Source: an uncultured Prevotella sp.
Lineage (GTDB): Bacteria > Bacteroidota > Bacteroidia > Bacteroidales > Bacteroidaceae
DNA length: 64,000 bases
Direction: 5' to 3'
Assembly: GCA_946999045.1 (NCBI GenBank)
Contig: CAMQBR010000009.1
Span: 1-64,000, forward strand
This document shows positions 1-8,752 of the stretch, piece by piece (position 1 is the first letter of the stretch; each line of letters begins with the position of its first letter). The position numbers were made by a program, and so were the translations under genes. The notes below the pieces were generated by a model. That model saw only the letters and a list, made by a program, of their open reading frames with translations, had not been told where the DNA came from and made no database searches.

Positions 1-62
1 GAATTATGAATTATGAATTATGAATTATGAATTATGAATTATGAATTATGAATTATGAATTA
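1..62. repeat. 7-bp tandem repeat (GAATTAT)n
   Basis: Eight complete copies of GAATTAT plus a partial ninth form the left edge of the window. Two more partial blocks occur at about 94-100 and 104-121, and the second of these contains the start codon of the following transporter gene. The array may continue to the left, outside the window. Confidence 0.95.
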
Positions 63-107
63 AAAAAAACTCATTGTATATTCTAACAAAAGTATGAATT
101 AAAAATT

Positions 108-1436
108 ATGAATTATGAATTAAAGAAAAAGCCCAATATGGGCTTTTGGAAACTTTGGAATTTAAGTTTCGGATTTTTCGGTGTACAAATTGCTTACGCC
201 CTTCAAAGCGCAAACATATCAAGAATATTTGCTACATTAGGAGCCGACCCACATCATCTAAGTTATTTCTGGATATTACCACCCCTCATGGGAATCTTGG
301 TACAACCCATCATCGGAACACTGAGCGATAAGACCTGGACTCGATGGGGACGACGCATACCTTATTTATTTATAGGGGCCACCGTTGCTATTATCGTAAT
401 GTGTTTGCTACCTAATGCCGGTTCTTTTGGCATGAGCATATCCACCGCACTTATCTTTGGCCTCATCGCATTGATGTTTCTTGACACCAGTATCAATATG
501 GCAATGCAACCATTCAAGATGTTGGTGGGCGATATGGTGAATGAAGAACAAAAAACCGAAGCCTATTCTATTCAGAGTTTTCTTTGTAATGCTGGCTCAG
601 TAATAGGGTACGTGTTTCCTGCCCTCTTTACATGGCTCGGTATACAAAACGTTGCGCCAAAAGGTGTAATACCCAACTCTGTTATCTGGGCTTTCTACAT
701 TGGTTCAGCTATTCTTATCCTCTGCGTTATCTATACTACTATCAAGGTAAAAGAGTGGAATCCAAAAGAATACGCTATATACAATGCGGTACAAGCAACC
801 GATAAGGAAGAAGATAAAGCCAACTGGTTTGCACTACTCAAACGAGCACCTGCTGCTTTTTGGCAAGTAGGATTAGTACAATTTTTCTGCTGGGCTGCCT
901 TTGTATATATGTGGACTTACACCAATGGTACTATTGCCGACACCTGTTGGGGAGTTAATATGCATGCTGCCAATGCAACGGCTACACCCGAATATCAAGA
1001 AGCTGGTAACTGGGTAGGTATTCTCTTTGCCGTTCAAGCCATTGGTAGTGTGATATGGGCTGCTGTCTTACCTCATTTTAAGAGTAGCAAAGTAGCATAC
1101 TCTGTAAGTCTTATCTTAGGCGGAATAGGCTTTGTATTGGTTCCTTTCATATCAGATAAATACATACTCTTCATCGCCTTTATCTTAATAGGATGCGCTT
1201 GGGCTGCCATACTTGCCATGCCTTTTGCTTTTGTTACCAATGCGTTACAAGGTTACGGACACATGGGAGCTTACTTAGGATTGTTTAATGGCTCTATCTG
1301 TATTCCTCAAATTATTGCAGCCTTGGCTGGCGGACACATCTTATGGCTCGTTGGTTCTACCCAATACAACATGATGTTCGTTTCTGGCCTGTTCTTGGCT
1401 GTCGGTGGTATCTGTGTGTTTACTATAAAAGAATAA
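108..1436 (+). CDS. MFS transporter, SLC45/GPH-like sugar (probably maltose/malto-oligosaccharide) permease
   Basis: A 442-residue polytopic inner-membrane protein with about 12 hydrophobic segments. The loop after TM2 reads GTLSDKTWTRWGRRIPYLF, the typical MFS D-R-x-G-R-R signature between TM2 and TM3. The N-terminal stretch FWKLWNLSFGFFGVQIAYAL is characteristic of the Bacteroidetes SLC45-like permeases that sit beside maltose phosphorylase or amylase genes, so uptake of malto-oligosaccharides is the likely role. The substrate is inferred from the family and from the starch cluster at 29.4-38.4 kb, not shown directly. The start at 108 lies inside a 7-bp repeat, so the first residues MNYEL are repeat-encoded. 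ATG at 138 (MGFWKLW) is a reasonable alternative. Neighbouring genes of its operon are probably left of the window. Confidence 0.85.
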   Translation: MNYELKKKPNMGFWKLWNLSFGFFGVQIAYALQSANISRIFATLGADPHHLSYFWILPPLMGILVQPIIGTLSDKTWTRWGRRIPYLFIGATVAIIVMCLLPNAGSFGMSISTALIFGLIALMFLDTSINMAMQPFKMLVGDMVNEEQKTEAYSIQSFLCNAGSVIGYVFPALFTWLGIQNVAPKGVIPNSVIWAFYIGSAILILCVIYTTIKVKEWNPKEYAIYNAVQATDKEEDKANWFALLKRAPAAFWQVGLVQFFCWAAFVYMWTYTNGTIADTCWGVNMHAANATATPEYQEAGNWVGILFAVQAIGSVIWAAVLPHFKSSKVAYSVSLILGGIGFVLVPFISDKYILFIAFILIGCAWAAILAMPFAFVTNALQGYGHMGAYLGLFNGSICIPQIIAALAGGHILWLVGSTQYNMMFVSGLFLAVGGICVFTIKE

Positions 1437-1520
1437 AGAATCGCCCCCATCCCCTCTTGTAGGAGGGGGTGATAAAACGAAAGGTAACATTACGAAAAAT
1501 CCTTACTTACCCTCTCATCA

Positions 1521-1566
1521 TTCGCATATTTGCAAGCAAAACAACTAATTACCTGCAAATATGCGA
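1521..1566. repeat. perfect 14-bp inverted repeat downstream of MFS gene
   Basis: TTCGCATATTTGCA at 1521-1534 is repeated in reverse complement at 1553-1566, with an 18-base AT-rich spacer. It lies 85 bases after the MFS stop. It has no T-tract directly after it, so it could be a processing hairpin or a protein-binding site as easily as a terminator. The rest of 1437-1690 holds no convincing gene; a weak C/G-rich hairpin lies at about 1450-1472. Confidence 0.55.
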
Positions 1567-1691
1567 AATACGGCAAATTTTTATAGCACTTTCTATAAAA
1601 CATCCCTCATATATTTTATACCTTTTACGTTCCACCTTTCACATGTTACATTATTCATAGTTTTTATCTATCTACCCATAGAATTTATCTG

Positions 1692-1722
1692 TTTGTAATA
1701 ATTGCAATATTCCCTATCTTTG
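1692..1722 (+). promoter_or_regulatory. ahpC promoter (Bacteroidetes type)
   Basis: TTTG at 1692-1695 and TATCTTTG at 1715-1722 are separated by 19 bases, an exact match to the Bacteroidetes -33/-7 consensus. Transcription would start near 1729, leaving a leader of about 240 nt before ahpC. The leader is A-rich and contains a very short reading frame at 1801 (ATG GCT ATC AAT TGA). Confidence 0.75.
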
Positions 1723-1970
1723 CATCACAAACAAGAAAGGAAGAACAAGTCTTTACAATAGAAAAAAATGCAAAGATTGTTTAACCAAAAGAGCTGAAGA
1801 TATGGCTATCAATTGAACAACATTCAACAAGAAAGTAGCATTAAGCAAGCCCTAACAGAAAACAGTTCAATACATTTATACAAAACATTATACATATATA
1901 TTTAGAATAGTAACAAAAACAAACTAAAAGTAACAAATAATTAAAGTATAACCAATAAATAAAGATTATT

Positions 1971-2537
1971 ATGGAATCAATTATCAATGCACAAGTTCCT
2001 GAATTTAAGGTACAGGGCTTTCAAAACGGTCAATTCAGAGAGGTTTCTAACGCAGATATAAAAGGTAAATGGGCTATTTTCTTTTTCTATCCAGCCGACT
2101 TTACTTTCGTTTGTCCTACCGAATTAGTAGACCTTGCCGACAAATATAACCAATTACAAAAAATGGGGGTTGAGGTATTCTCTGTAAGCTGCGATACTCA
2201 CTACGTACACAAAGCATGGCACGACACATCAGATAGAATAAAAAAGATAAACTATACTATGCTTGGCGACCCTTTGGCCGTATTAGCTAAAGGTTTCGGA
2301 GTATACAAAGAAGATGAAGGCGTAGCTTATCGTGGCACATTCTTAGTAGACCCTGAAGGAAAGATTAAGATTGCAGAAATTCAAGATAACAGCATAGGAC
2401 GTAATGCCGAAGAATTAGTACGTAAGGTTGCCGCTGCCCAGTTTGTTGCAGCTCATCCTGGCGAAGTATGTCCTGCTAAGTGGAAAGAAGGTGCTGAAAC
2501 ACTGAAACCAAGTATTGATTTGGTAGGAAAGCTATAA
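1971..2537 (+). CDS. ahpC: Alkyl hydroperoxide reductase subunit C (2-Cys peroxiredoxin)
   Basis: A cytoplasmic typical 2-Cys peroxiredoxin that reduces H2O2, organic hydroperoxides and peroxynitrite using electrons from AhpF. The peroxidatic cysteine is C48 in DFTFVCPTE. The resolving cysteine is C167 in HPGEVCPAKW. The length of 188 residues is normal for AhpC. It is followed by ahpF in the same orientation after a 327-bp gap that contains a hairpin, so partial termination between the two genes would favour AhpC over AhpF. In Bacteroides this pair belongs to the OxyR peroxide regulon; no OxyR site was identified here. Confidence 0.97.
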   Translation: MESIINAQVPEFKVQGFQNGQFREVSNADIKGKWAIFFFYPADFTFVCPTELVDLADKYNQLQKMGVEVFSVSCDTHYVHKAWHDTSDRIKKINYTMLGDPLAVLAKGFGVYKEDEGVAYRGTFLVDPEGKIKIAEIQDNSIGRNAEELVRKVAAAQFVAAHPGEVCPAKWKEGAETLKPSIDLVGKL

Positions 2538-2584
2538 GCTATTAGTTATAAATTCTATAAGCTATTAGCTTACTTAAAGGGTGG

Positions 2585-2655
2585 GGGTAGTTGGCAGAAG
2601 CAGTATAACAATTGCAAGTTGTTACACTTTTCTGCTTACTACCCTATTTTTATAA
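2585..2655 (+). terminator. hairpin after ahpC, possible attenuating terminator
   Basis: GGGTAGT at 2585-2591 pairs with ACTACCC ending near 2644, enclosing further complementary segments (GCAGAAG/CTTTTCTGC-type and TAACAA/TTGTTA). It is followed by a short T-rich tract. It lies between ahpC and ahpF and could reduce read-through into ahpF. Confidence 0.55.
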
Positions 2656-2864
2656 GGATATTTTTTCATCTTTACTAAAAGATGTCGCAATGTTGAAATA
2701 AAAACAACTTGAGCAATGAAGCCCTGAAGAGACGGCATCATATAAAATAGAGCTCGCCCCTATCTAAGAAGATAGTCTTTCCTTACTATGAGCCATGAAG
2801 GGGCGACATATATAGAACCCAACCTAAAGTTATCCATTTATCCCACTTATTCAAAATTATCGCT

Positions 2865-4427
2865 ATGTTAGAACAAAATACATTAGAGCAAGTGAAGGCT
2901 GTATTTCACAACCTTCAACATCAATATACCTTACGTGTAACTACTAATACTCAGCACGCAAAGGCACAAGAAATAAAAGAGTTTGTTACCGACTTTGCCA
3001 CTACATCTCATCATTTAGAGGTAGAAATAACCGATACCAACGAGGTAACCATTGAGATTACTTTATTAAAAGATAACAAAGAAACAGGTATTAAGTTTCG
3101 TGGTATTCCCAACGGGCACGAGTTTACATCACTTTTGCTGGCCATATTGAATGCCGATGGCAAAGGAAAAAACCTGCCTGATAAAGCTATTACCAAACGT
3201 ATACAACACCTCAAGGGTAATATCAAACTGCAAACATACGTTTCGCTCACATGTACCAACTGCCCAGATGTGGTACAGGCACTTAACATAATGGCATTGA
3301 CAAATGAGAAAATTTCGAGCGAAATGATTGACGGAGCCTTATTCCAAGATGAGGTAAGTCGCCTTAACATACAGGCTGTTCCTACGGTTTATGCCAATGG
3401 AGAGGTATTGCACATTGGTAGAGGAAACTTAGGAGATTTGCTAAGCAAACTGGAAGATAAGATTGGTAGCGAAGAAGATAAAAACGCTGAGGTTGTAGAA
3501 CGCAAATATGATGTTGTAGTATTGGGCGGTGGCCCCGCTGGTTCTGCTGCTGCTATCTACTCTGCACGCAAAGGCTTGAACGTAGCCATAGTTGCAGGTA
3601 GCATTGGTGGACAAGTAAAAGATACCGTTGGCATAGAGAATTTAATTTCTGTTCCACTTACAACTGGAGCACAATTGGCAGATAATCTTCGCACACACAT
3701 TAGCAAATATCCTATTGATATTTATGACAACCGTAAGATAACGCACGTTCATTTTAGCGACAAGCAAAAACATGTATATGTAAAAGGTGGCGAAGTGTTT
3801 ACTGCTCCTGCCGTTATTATCGCTACAGGTGCAAGCTGGCGCAAGCTAAATGTGCCTGATGAAGAGTTGTATATGGGACATGGTGTGCATTTCTGTCCAC
3901 ATTGCGATGGACCATTTTACAAGCAAAAGCGTGTAGCTGTTGTTGGTGGTGGCAACTCTGGTATAGAAGCTGCTATTGATTTAGCTGGTATTTGCAGTCA
4001 TGTTACCGTATTAGAATTTGCCAATACATTGCGTGCCGATAATGTTTTGCAAGATAAAGCCAAGAGCCTTGACAACATAGAGATATTTACCATGGCACAA
4101 ACAACAGCCGTTGAGGGCGATGGTAAAAAAGTTACGGCTATCAAGGTAAAAGATCGCAATACAGAAAAAGAGCGCAAAATACCACTTGATGGCATTTTTG
4201 TACAAATAGGTTTGGCAGCTAACAGTGAGCCGTTCCGTGATGTGTTGATATTGAATAAACGCCGAGAGATTGAGGTAGATAAATATTGTCGTACATCTGT
4301 CCCAGGTGTTTATGCTGCTGGAGATTGCACGAATGTGCCATACAAACAAATAATGATAGCCATGGGCGAAGGTGCCAAAGCTGCATTATCAGCCTTTGAT
4401 GACAGAATTAGAGGTGTGATTGGATAG
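2865..4427 (+). CDS. ahpF: Alkyl hydroperoxide reductase subunit F (NADH-dependent AhpC reductase)
   Basis: A 520-residue cytoplasmic flavoprotein that passes electrons from NADH through FAD and two disulfide centres to AhpC. The N-terminal double thioredoxin-like domain spans about residues 1-200, with the redox pair C130-T-N-C133. An FAD-binding motif GGGPAGSAAAIYSA follows near 222. The thioredoxin-reductase-type centre is C344-P-H-C347. An NAD-binding motif GGGNSGIEAAIDLAG lies just after it, and the FAD tail GVYAAGDC is near the C-terminus. All centres expected for the family are present and the length is normal. The gap after ahpC (2656-2864) contains another C/G-rich hairpin pairing TCGCCCC with GGGGCGA around 2753-2803. 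Confidence 0.97.
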   Translation: MLEQNTLEQVKAVFHNLQHQYTLRVTTNTQHAKAQEIKEFVTDFATTSHHLEVEITDTNEVTIEITLLKDNKETGIKFRGIPNGHEFTSLLLAILNADGKGKNLPDKAITKRIQHLKGNIKLQTYVSLTCTNCPDVVQALNIMALTNEKISSEMIDGALFQDEVSRLNIQAVPTVYANGEVLHIGRGNLGDLLSKLEDKIGSEEDKNAEVVERKYDVVVLGGGPAGSAAAIYSARKGLNVAIVAGSIGGQVKDTVGIENLISVPLTTGAQLADNLRTHISKYPIDIYDNRKITHVHFSDKQKHVYVKGGEVFTAPAVIIATGASWRKLNVPDEELYMGHGVHFCPHCDGPFYKQKRVAVVGGGNSGIEAAIDLAGICSHVTVLEFANTLRADNVLQDKAKSLDNIEIFTMAQTTAVEGDGKKVTAIKVKDRNTEKERKIPLDGIFVQIGLAANSEPFRDVLILNKRREIEVDKYCRTSVPGVYAAGDCTNVPYKQIMIAMGEGAKAALSAFDDRIRGVIG

Positions 4428-4468
4428 GATATTTGACAAGTTAATTACTTGCATATCAAATAAAACAA

Positions 4469-4488
4469 GTAGGGGGCAAGCCCCCTAC
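4469..4488 (+). terminator. GC-rich hairpin after ahpF
   Basis: GTAGGGGGC-AA-GCCCCCTAC forms a perfect 9-bp stem 41 bases after the ahpF stop. It lacks a long T-tract, so termination is likely but not certain. Confidence 0.5.
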
Positions 4489-5353
4489 GCTATATATTAT
4501 GTCGGTCATTTTAGAACTTGCTGTTAACCGCCTATTCACCTTTTCTTAGGGGAAAGAATAGGCACGGTTTAGGCTAAAAGGTAAAACTTTTGACTTATCT
4601 TGCCACGAACAATATCGGGGTGAATCGCCCAATACTTATTCTGAATTATTTTTACAAAAGCCTTTCTATCATTTAAATATTTAAAATAGAACGAAGAGTA
4701 GCTCAAAATACGTAAATTTTGAACGATGCTATAATTACTTATCAATAAGGCATTTATAAATTATACCAGAGATTTTAATCTATAAACACATACATTTATG
4801 CCCTTAAAGCCATACATTTATGGCACTACCCCATTGAAATAATATCATTAATTGCATGAGTTAGCCCTTTAAAGTCATTGAAATTGTACTTCAAACACGT
4901 GCGCATAACAAATTTAACCGCTTATTATAGTCGAAAAGTATAGCTTTTTTCTCCAGATTAAGAATGAATGCAACGTTAAATATATGTCATTTTTATTAAC
5001 AAAGAAGAAGAAGAATGAAGAAAAATTAACTTTAGCTTGAATTGAGGCTTTTACAAAAAAAAATAAAGACTGGTTCTACAAAATATAAATTTGCTCAGTA
5101 GTGTAGATTACCACACACCTTTCCCTATTTACATTTTGCACTAAAAAAAACAAGTTCAAAATATAAAAAAGCTAAATGATAAAGCCTACCTTAGTTAAAA
5201 AGTTGATGTTTTTATATAAATTAAAAGACTTTTATAGATGTAAGATTATACAAAAAATATAACGAAATATAACAAAAAACAGCAATCCGCCTATCAAATT
5301 TAAAAATAATTGCATATAAAAATACGATTTTATAATAAAAACACTGCATTTTT
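4489..5353. other. 865-bp AT-rich intergenic region, no gene seen
   Basis: No credible coding sequence on either strand. It contains an extended hairpin at 4526-4570 (AACC.GCCTATTC pairing with GAATAGGC.GGTT) and a degenerate copy of the dispersed TIR repeat at 5068-5193. The remainder is AT-rich sequence leading to the susC promoter. Confidence 0.6.
5068..5193. repeat. degenerate copy of the dispersed TIR repeat family
   Basis: The left end GACTGGTTCTACAAAAT resembles the family end GGCGGTTCTATAAATTA. The right end AGCTAAATGATAAAGCCTACCTTA resembles the opposite end. The interior shares the phrase GTAG...TACCACACACCTTTCC with the copy at 22.2 kb. Confidence 0.5.
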
Positions 5354-5384
5354 TTTGGATTTTACATTATAACCGTTAACTTTG
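5354..5384 (+). promoter_or_regulatory. susC-like operon promoter
   Basis: TTTG at 5354-5357, a 19-base spacer and TAACTTTG at 5377-5384 match the Bacteroidetes promoter exactly. The inferred transcription start, near 5391, excludes the upstream TTG start at 5382 and supports ATG 5433. Confidence 0.8.
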
Positions 5385-5432
5385 CAAACTGTAACAAGTA
5401 AAATTATTGTTAAATTAAGAAGAGAAAAAATT

Positions 5433-8400
5433 ATGAAGAAACTTGTCATGGTTTTTGTTGGGCTATTTCTTGCAATAGGTGCAGGATTTGCTCAAACGAA
5501 ATTAATGGGTACAGTTCTCTCACAAGAAGATGGTGAACCTATTATAGGTGCATCTGTAGTTGTGCAGGGAAAGAGTTCCGTGGGAGCTGTTACCAATGTA
5601 GAAGGTAAATTTGTGTTGAACGTAGCGGAAGGTACAATGTTGGTAGTAAGCTACGTTGGAATGGAAACACAAAAACTGAAAGCAAAGAATGGTATGAAAG
5701 TGTTCATGCATCCGAACAAGAAATTAGTTTTAGACGAGGTTGTGGTAACAGGTATGACAACAACCGACAAACGATTGTTTTCGGGAGCAGCCACAAAGAT
5801 TAAGGCTGAAGATGCAAAGATTAGCGGTATTGCAGACATAAGCCGTTCGCTTGAGGGGCGTGCTGCAGGTGTAAGTGTACAAAATGTATCGGGTACGTTT
5901 GGTACTGCACCCAAGATACGTGTACGTGGCGCAACGTCTATTCATGGAAGTAGTAAGCCTTTGTGGGTGGTAGATGGTGTCATCATGGAAGATGTGGTAG
6001 ACGTGGCAGCAGAAGATCTTTCATCTGGTGACCCTAATACGCTTATTTCTTCTGCCATTGCTGGACTAAACTCTGATGATATAGAGAGCTTTCAAATTTT
6101 GAAAGATGGTTCGGCAACCTCTATTTATGGTGCTCGTGCCATGGCAGGTGTCATTGTAATTACAACAAAGAAAGGTAAGGCAGGGCAAGCACACGTTAAT
6201 TATACAGGAGAATATACTATGCGATTAAAACCATCGTATAGCACCTTTAATATTATGAACTCACAAGACCAAATGTCTATTTATCGTGAGTTAAAAGAAA
6301 AAGGTTATTTAAACTATGCAGAGTTAGCTAACGCAATGAGTAGTGGCGTGTATGGTAAGATGTATCAGCTTGTGTCGACATATAACAAAGCTACAGGTAA
6401 GTTTGGCTTGCCCAATACAGAAAAGGCGATGAATGAGTATTTGCGTGCTGCTGAATATCGTAACACAGATTGGTTCGATAAGCTATTCTCTAATGCTATT
6501 ATGCATAACCATTCTGTAAGTATAGCAGGTGGTACCCAAAAGTCGCAATACTATGCGTCTTTGTCGGCTATGTACGATCCGGGTTGGACGATGCAAAATA
6601 AGGTACAGCGTTATACGGCTAACCTGAATACTACATATAATATGAACAAGCACTTTAGTGTAAACCTGATTAGTAATGCTTCGTATCGTAAACAAAATGC
6701 GCCAGGAACACTTAACTCGGATGTTGATTTGGTGTCAGGAAAAGTGAAACGTGATTTTGATATCAATCCCTATTCGTATGCGCTGAACACATCTCGCACT
6801 CTCGACCCTGATGCTTTTTATACACGTAACTATTCTCCATTTAATATTTTTCATGAACTGAATAATAATTATATGGATTTGAATGTGTCTGACTTCCGTA
6901 TACAAGGTAGCTTGGATTATAAACCTATACAGCAACTAAAGATTACATTCTTGGCTTCGATGAAAAGCTCAACTACAAGCCAGGAGCATAATATATTAGA
7001 TGGCTCTAATCAGGCAGTAGCCTATCGTGCCATGTCTACAGCGGCAATTAGAGACAAGAACCCTTTCTTGTACAAAAATCCAGATGTACCTTTTTCGTTC
7101 CCTATGAGTGTATTGCCTTATGGTGGTATATATGAGAGAACAGATAATAAATTTTATGGATATGATACTCGTTTGTCTGCAAGTTACAACGATGTATTCA
7201 ATGGCAGTCATATTGTAAATTTATATGCTGGTATGGAGACGAACTTTGTAGATAGAAAATCTACTTGGTTTCGTGGATGGGGCTTGCAGTACGAACAGGG
7301 AGAAGTGCCTTTGTATGCTTATCAAGTATTTAAGAGGGGGCAAGAAGAAAACTCTAAGTATTTTTCTGTATCCAACACACATATACGGAGTGCTGCGTTC
7401 TTTGGAACTGGAACATACTCTTATCAAGGAAAATATCAGGTAACAGGAACTGTACGTTATGAAGGAACTAACTTCTTGGGTAAGGCACGCAGCGCACGTT
7501 GGATGCCTACATGGAACGTTTCTGGTGCTTGGAATGCACATGAAGAAAAGTGGTATGCCGACATATTTAAGAATGTTCTTACTCATAGTACTTTCAGAGC
7601 AAGTTATTCGCTAACAGGCGACCGCCCTTCGATAACAAACTCTCTGCCTATCTTTAAGAGCGAAACGCAATGGCGTCCTTTTGCTTCGATACAGGAAACA
7701 GGAATAGAACAAACATTAGGTAATCCAGGATTGACGTATGAAAAGAAGCATGAAATAAACCTTGGGTTTGATTTGGGATTTTTGCGTAATCGCATCAATT
7801 TAGATGCAGATTTCTATTGGCGTAACAATTACGATTTAATTGGTATTGCGAATACGCAATTATACGGTCCAGAATATGCAAATGTGGCATCAATGAAATC
7901 GAATGGTATGGAGTTTACACTCTCTACAACTAATATCAAAACCCAAGATTTCTCATGGATTACCAATCTGATATATTCACATTCATACAATGAAGTAACA
8001 GATCTTAAGTCTTTATCACGTATCATTGATATGGTACAAGGCACAGGATTAGCAAAAGAGGGTTACCCCGTAAGGTCTGTATTTTCTATACCTTTCTGTG
8101 GACTGAATAACGAAGGTTTGCCAACATTTCTTGACCAAAATGGGGAAGTTACGACAACTGGTATTTATTTCCAAACACGCGATCCAGAAAAAACTAAATT
8201 CTTAAAGTATGAAGGGTCTGCAGATCCTACTGATGTAGGTTCTTTTGGAAACATATTCAAGTATAAAAACTTATCCTTGAATGTATTCGTCACTTATTCG
8301 TTTGGTAATGTTGTACGTTTAGACCCCGTGTTCTCCAATAAGTATAGCGACTTGTCGGCTCTGCCTAAGGAATTTCGTAACAGATGGGTAGTACCTGGTG

Positions 8401-8741
8401 ATGAAAAAAAGACAAACGTACCAGTTATAGCCAGTTCACGACAAAATAAGACAGATACTAATCTTTCTTATGCGTATAATGCTTATAACTATTCGGATGT
8501 ACGTATTGCAAAAGGCGATTTCATTAGGTTAAAAGAGGTTTCATTGGGTTATGATTTCCCTGCCAGTGTGCGCCATTTCCTTAATGTAAGTACCCTTTCA
8601 CTTAAGCTTCAAGCCACTAATTTGTGCTTGTTATATGCTGATAAGAAATTGAATGGTCAAGATCCTGAGTTCTTTAATACGGGAGGTGTAGCGGTACCTA
8701 TGCCTAAACAATTTACTTTAACACTTAGATTAGGTCTTTAA
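5433..8741 (+). CDS. SusC/RagA-family TonB-dependent outer-membrane transporter
   Basis: An outer-membrane beta-barrel transporter of about 1102 residues. It has a signal peptide ending at GFAQ, then a carboxypeptidase-regulatory-like domain (GTVLSQEDGEPIIGASVVVQ onward). A TonB-box-like DEVVVTG is followed by a plug domain containing KIRVRGATSI and SIYGARAMAGVIVITTKKGK. The long barrel ends in FTLTLRLGL with aromatic/hydrophobic alternation. It should work with the SusD lipoprotein that follows 11 bases later, importing a ligand too large for porins, energised by TonB-ExbBD. The downstream metallopeptidase and DUF4302 genes, and the absence of any glycoside hydrolase, argue for a peptide, protein or protein-bound ligand rather than a glycan. 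ATG 5433 is chosen because the promoter -7 box covers the longer alternative. Confidence 0.93.
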   Translation: MKKLVMVFVGLFLAIGAGFAQTKLMGTVLSQEDGEPIIGASVVVQGKSSVGAVTNVEGKFVLNVAEGTMLVVSYVGMETQKLKAKNGMKVFMHPNKKLVLDEVVVTGMTTTDKRLFSGAATKIKAEDAKISGIADISRSLEGRAAGVSVQNVSGTFGTAPKIRVRGATSIHGSSKPLWVVDGVIMEDVVDVAAEDLSSGDPNTLISSAIAGLNSDDIESFQILKDGSATSIYGARAMAGVIVITTKKGKAGQAHVNYTGEYTMRLKPSYSTFNIMNSQDQMSIYRELKEKGYLNYAELANAMSSGVYGKMYQLVSTYNKATGKFGLPNTEKAMNEYLRAAEYRNTDWFDKLFSNAIMHNHSVSIAGGTQKSQYYASLSAMYDPGWTMQNKVQRYTANLNTTYNMNKHFSVNLISNASYRKQNAPGTLNSDVDLVSGKVKRDFDINPYSYALNTSRTLDPDAFYTRNYSPFNIFHELNNNYMDLNVSDFRIQGSLDYKPIQQLKITFLASMKSSTTSQEHNILDGSNQAVAYRAMSTAAIRDKNPFLYKNPDVPFSFPMSVLPYGGIYERTDNKFYGYDTRLSASYNDVFNGSHIVNLYAGMETNFVDRKSTWFRGWGLQYEQGEVPLYAYQVFKRGQEENSKYFSVSNTHIRSAAFFGTGTYSYQGKYQVTGTVRYEGTNFLGKARSARWMPTWNVSGAWNAHEEKWYADIFKNVLTHSTFRASYSLTGDRPSITNSLPIFKSETQWRPFASIQETGIEQTLGNPGLTYEKKHEINLGFDLGFLRNRINLDADFYWRNNYDLIGIANTQLYGPEYANVASMKSNGMEFTLSTTNIKTQDFSWITNLIYSHSYNEVTDLKSLSRIIDMVQGTGLAKEGYPVRSVFSIPFCGLNNEGLPTFLDQNGEVTTTGIYFQTRDPEKTKFLKYEGSADPTDVGSFGNIFKYKNLSLNVFVTYSFGNVVRLDPVFSNKYSDLSALPKEFRNRWVVPGDEKKTNVPVIASSRQNKTDTNLSYAYNAYNYSDVRIAKGDFIRLKEVSLGYDFPASVRHFLNVSTLSLKLQATNLCLLYADKKLNGQDPEFFNTGGVAVPMPKQFTLTLRLGL

Positions 8742-8752
8742 ACAAAAGAAAC

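Noticed and set aside
1..140. Translational phase variation of the MFS gene by repeat slippage
   Set aside because: The in-frame ATG is near the gene-proximal end of the repeat, so adding or removing upstream units does not change the frame.
1469..1660. 63-codon ORF
   Set aside because: It overlaps the 14-bp inverted repeat, has no RBS or promoter, and its translation resembles no protein.
3011..3370. 119-codon ORF opposite ahpF
   Set aside because: Antisense shadow of the conserved AhpF N-terminal domain.
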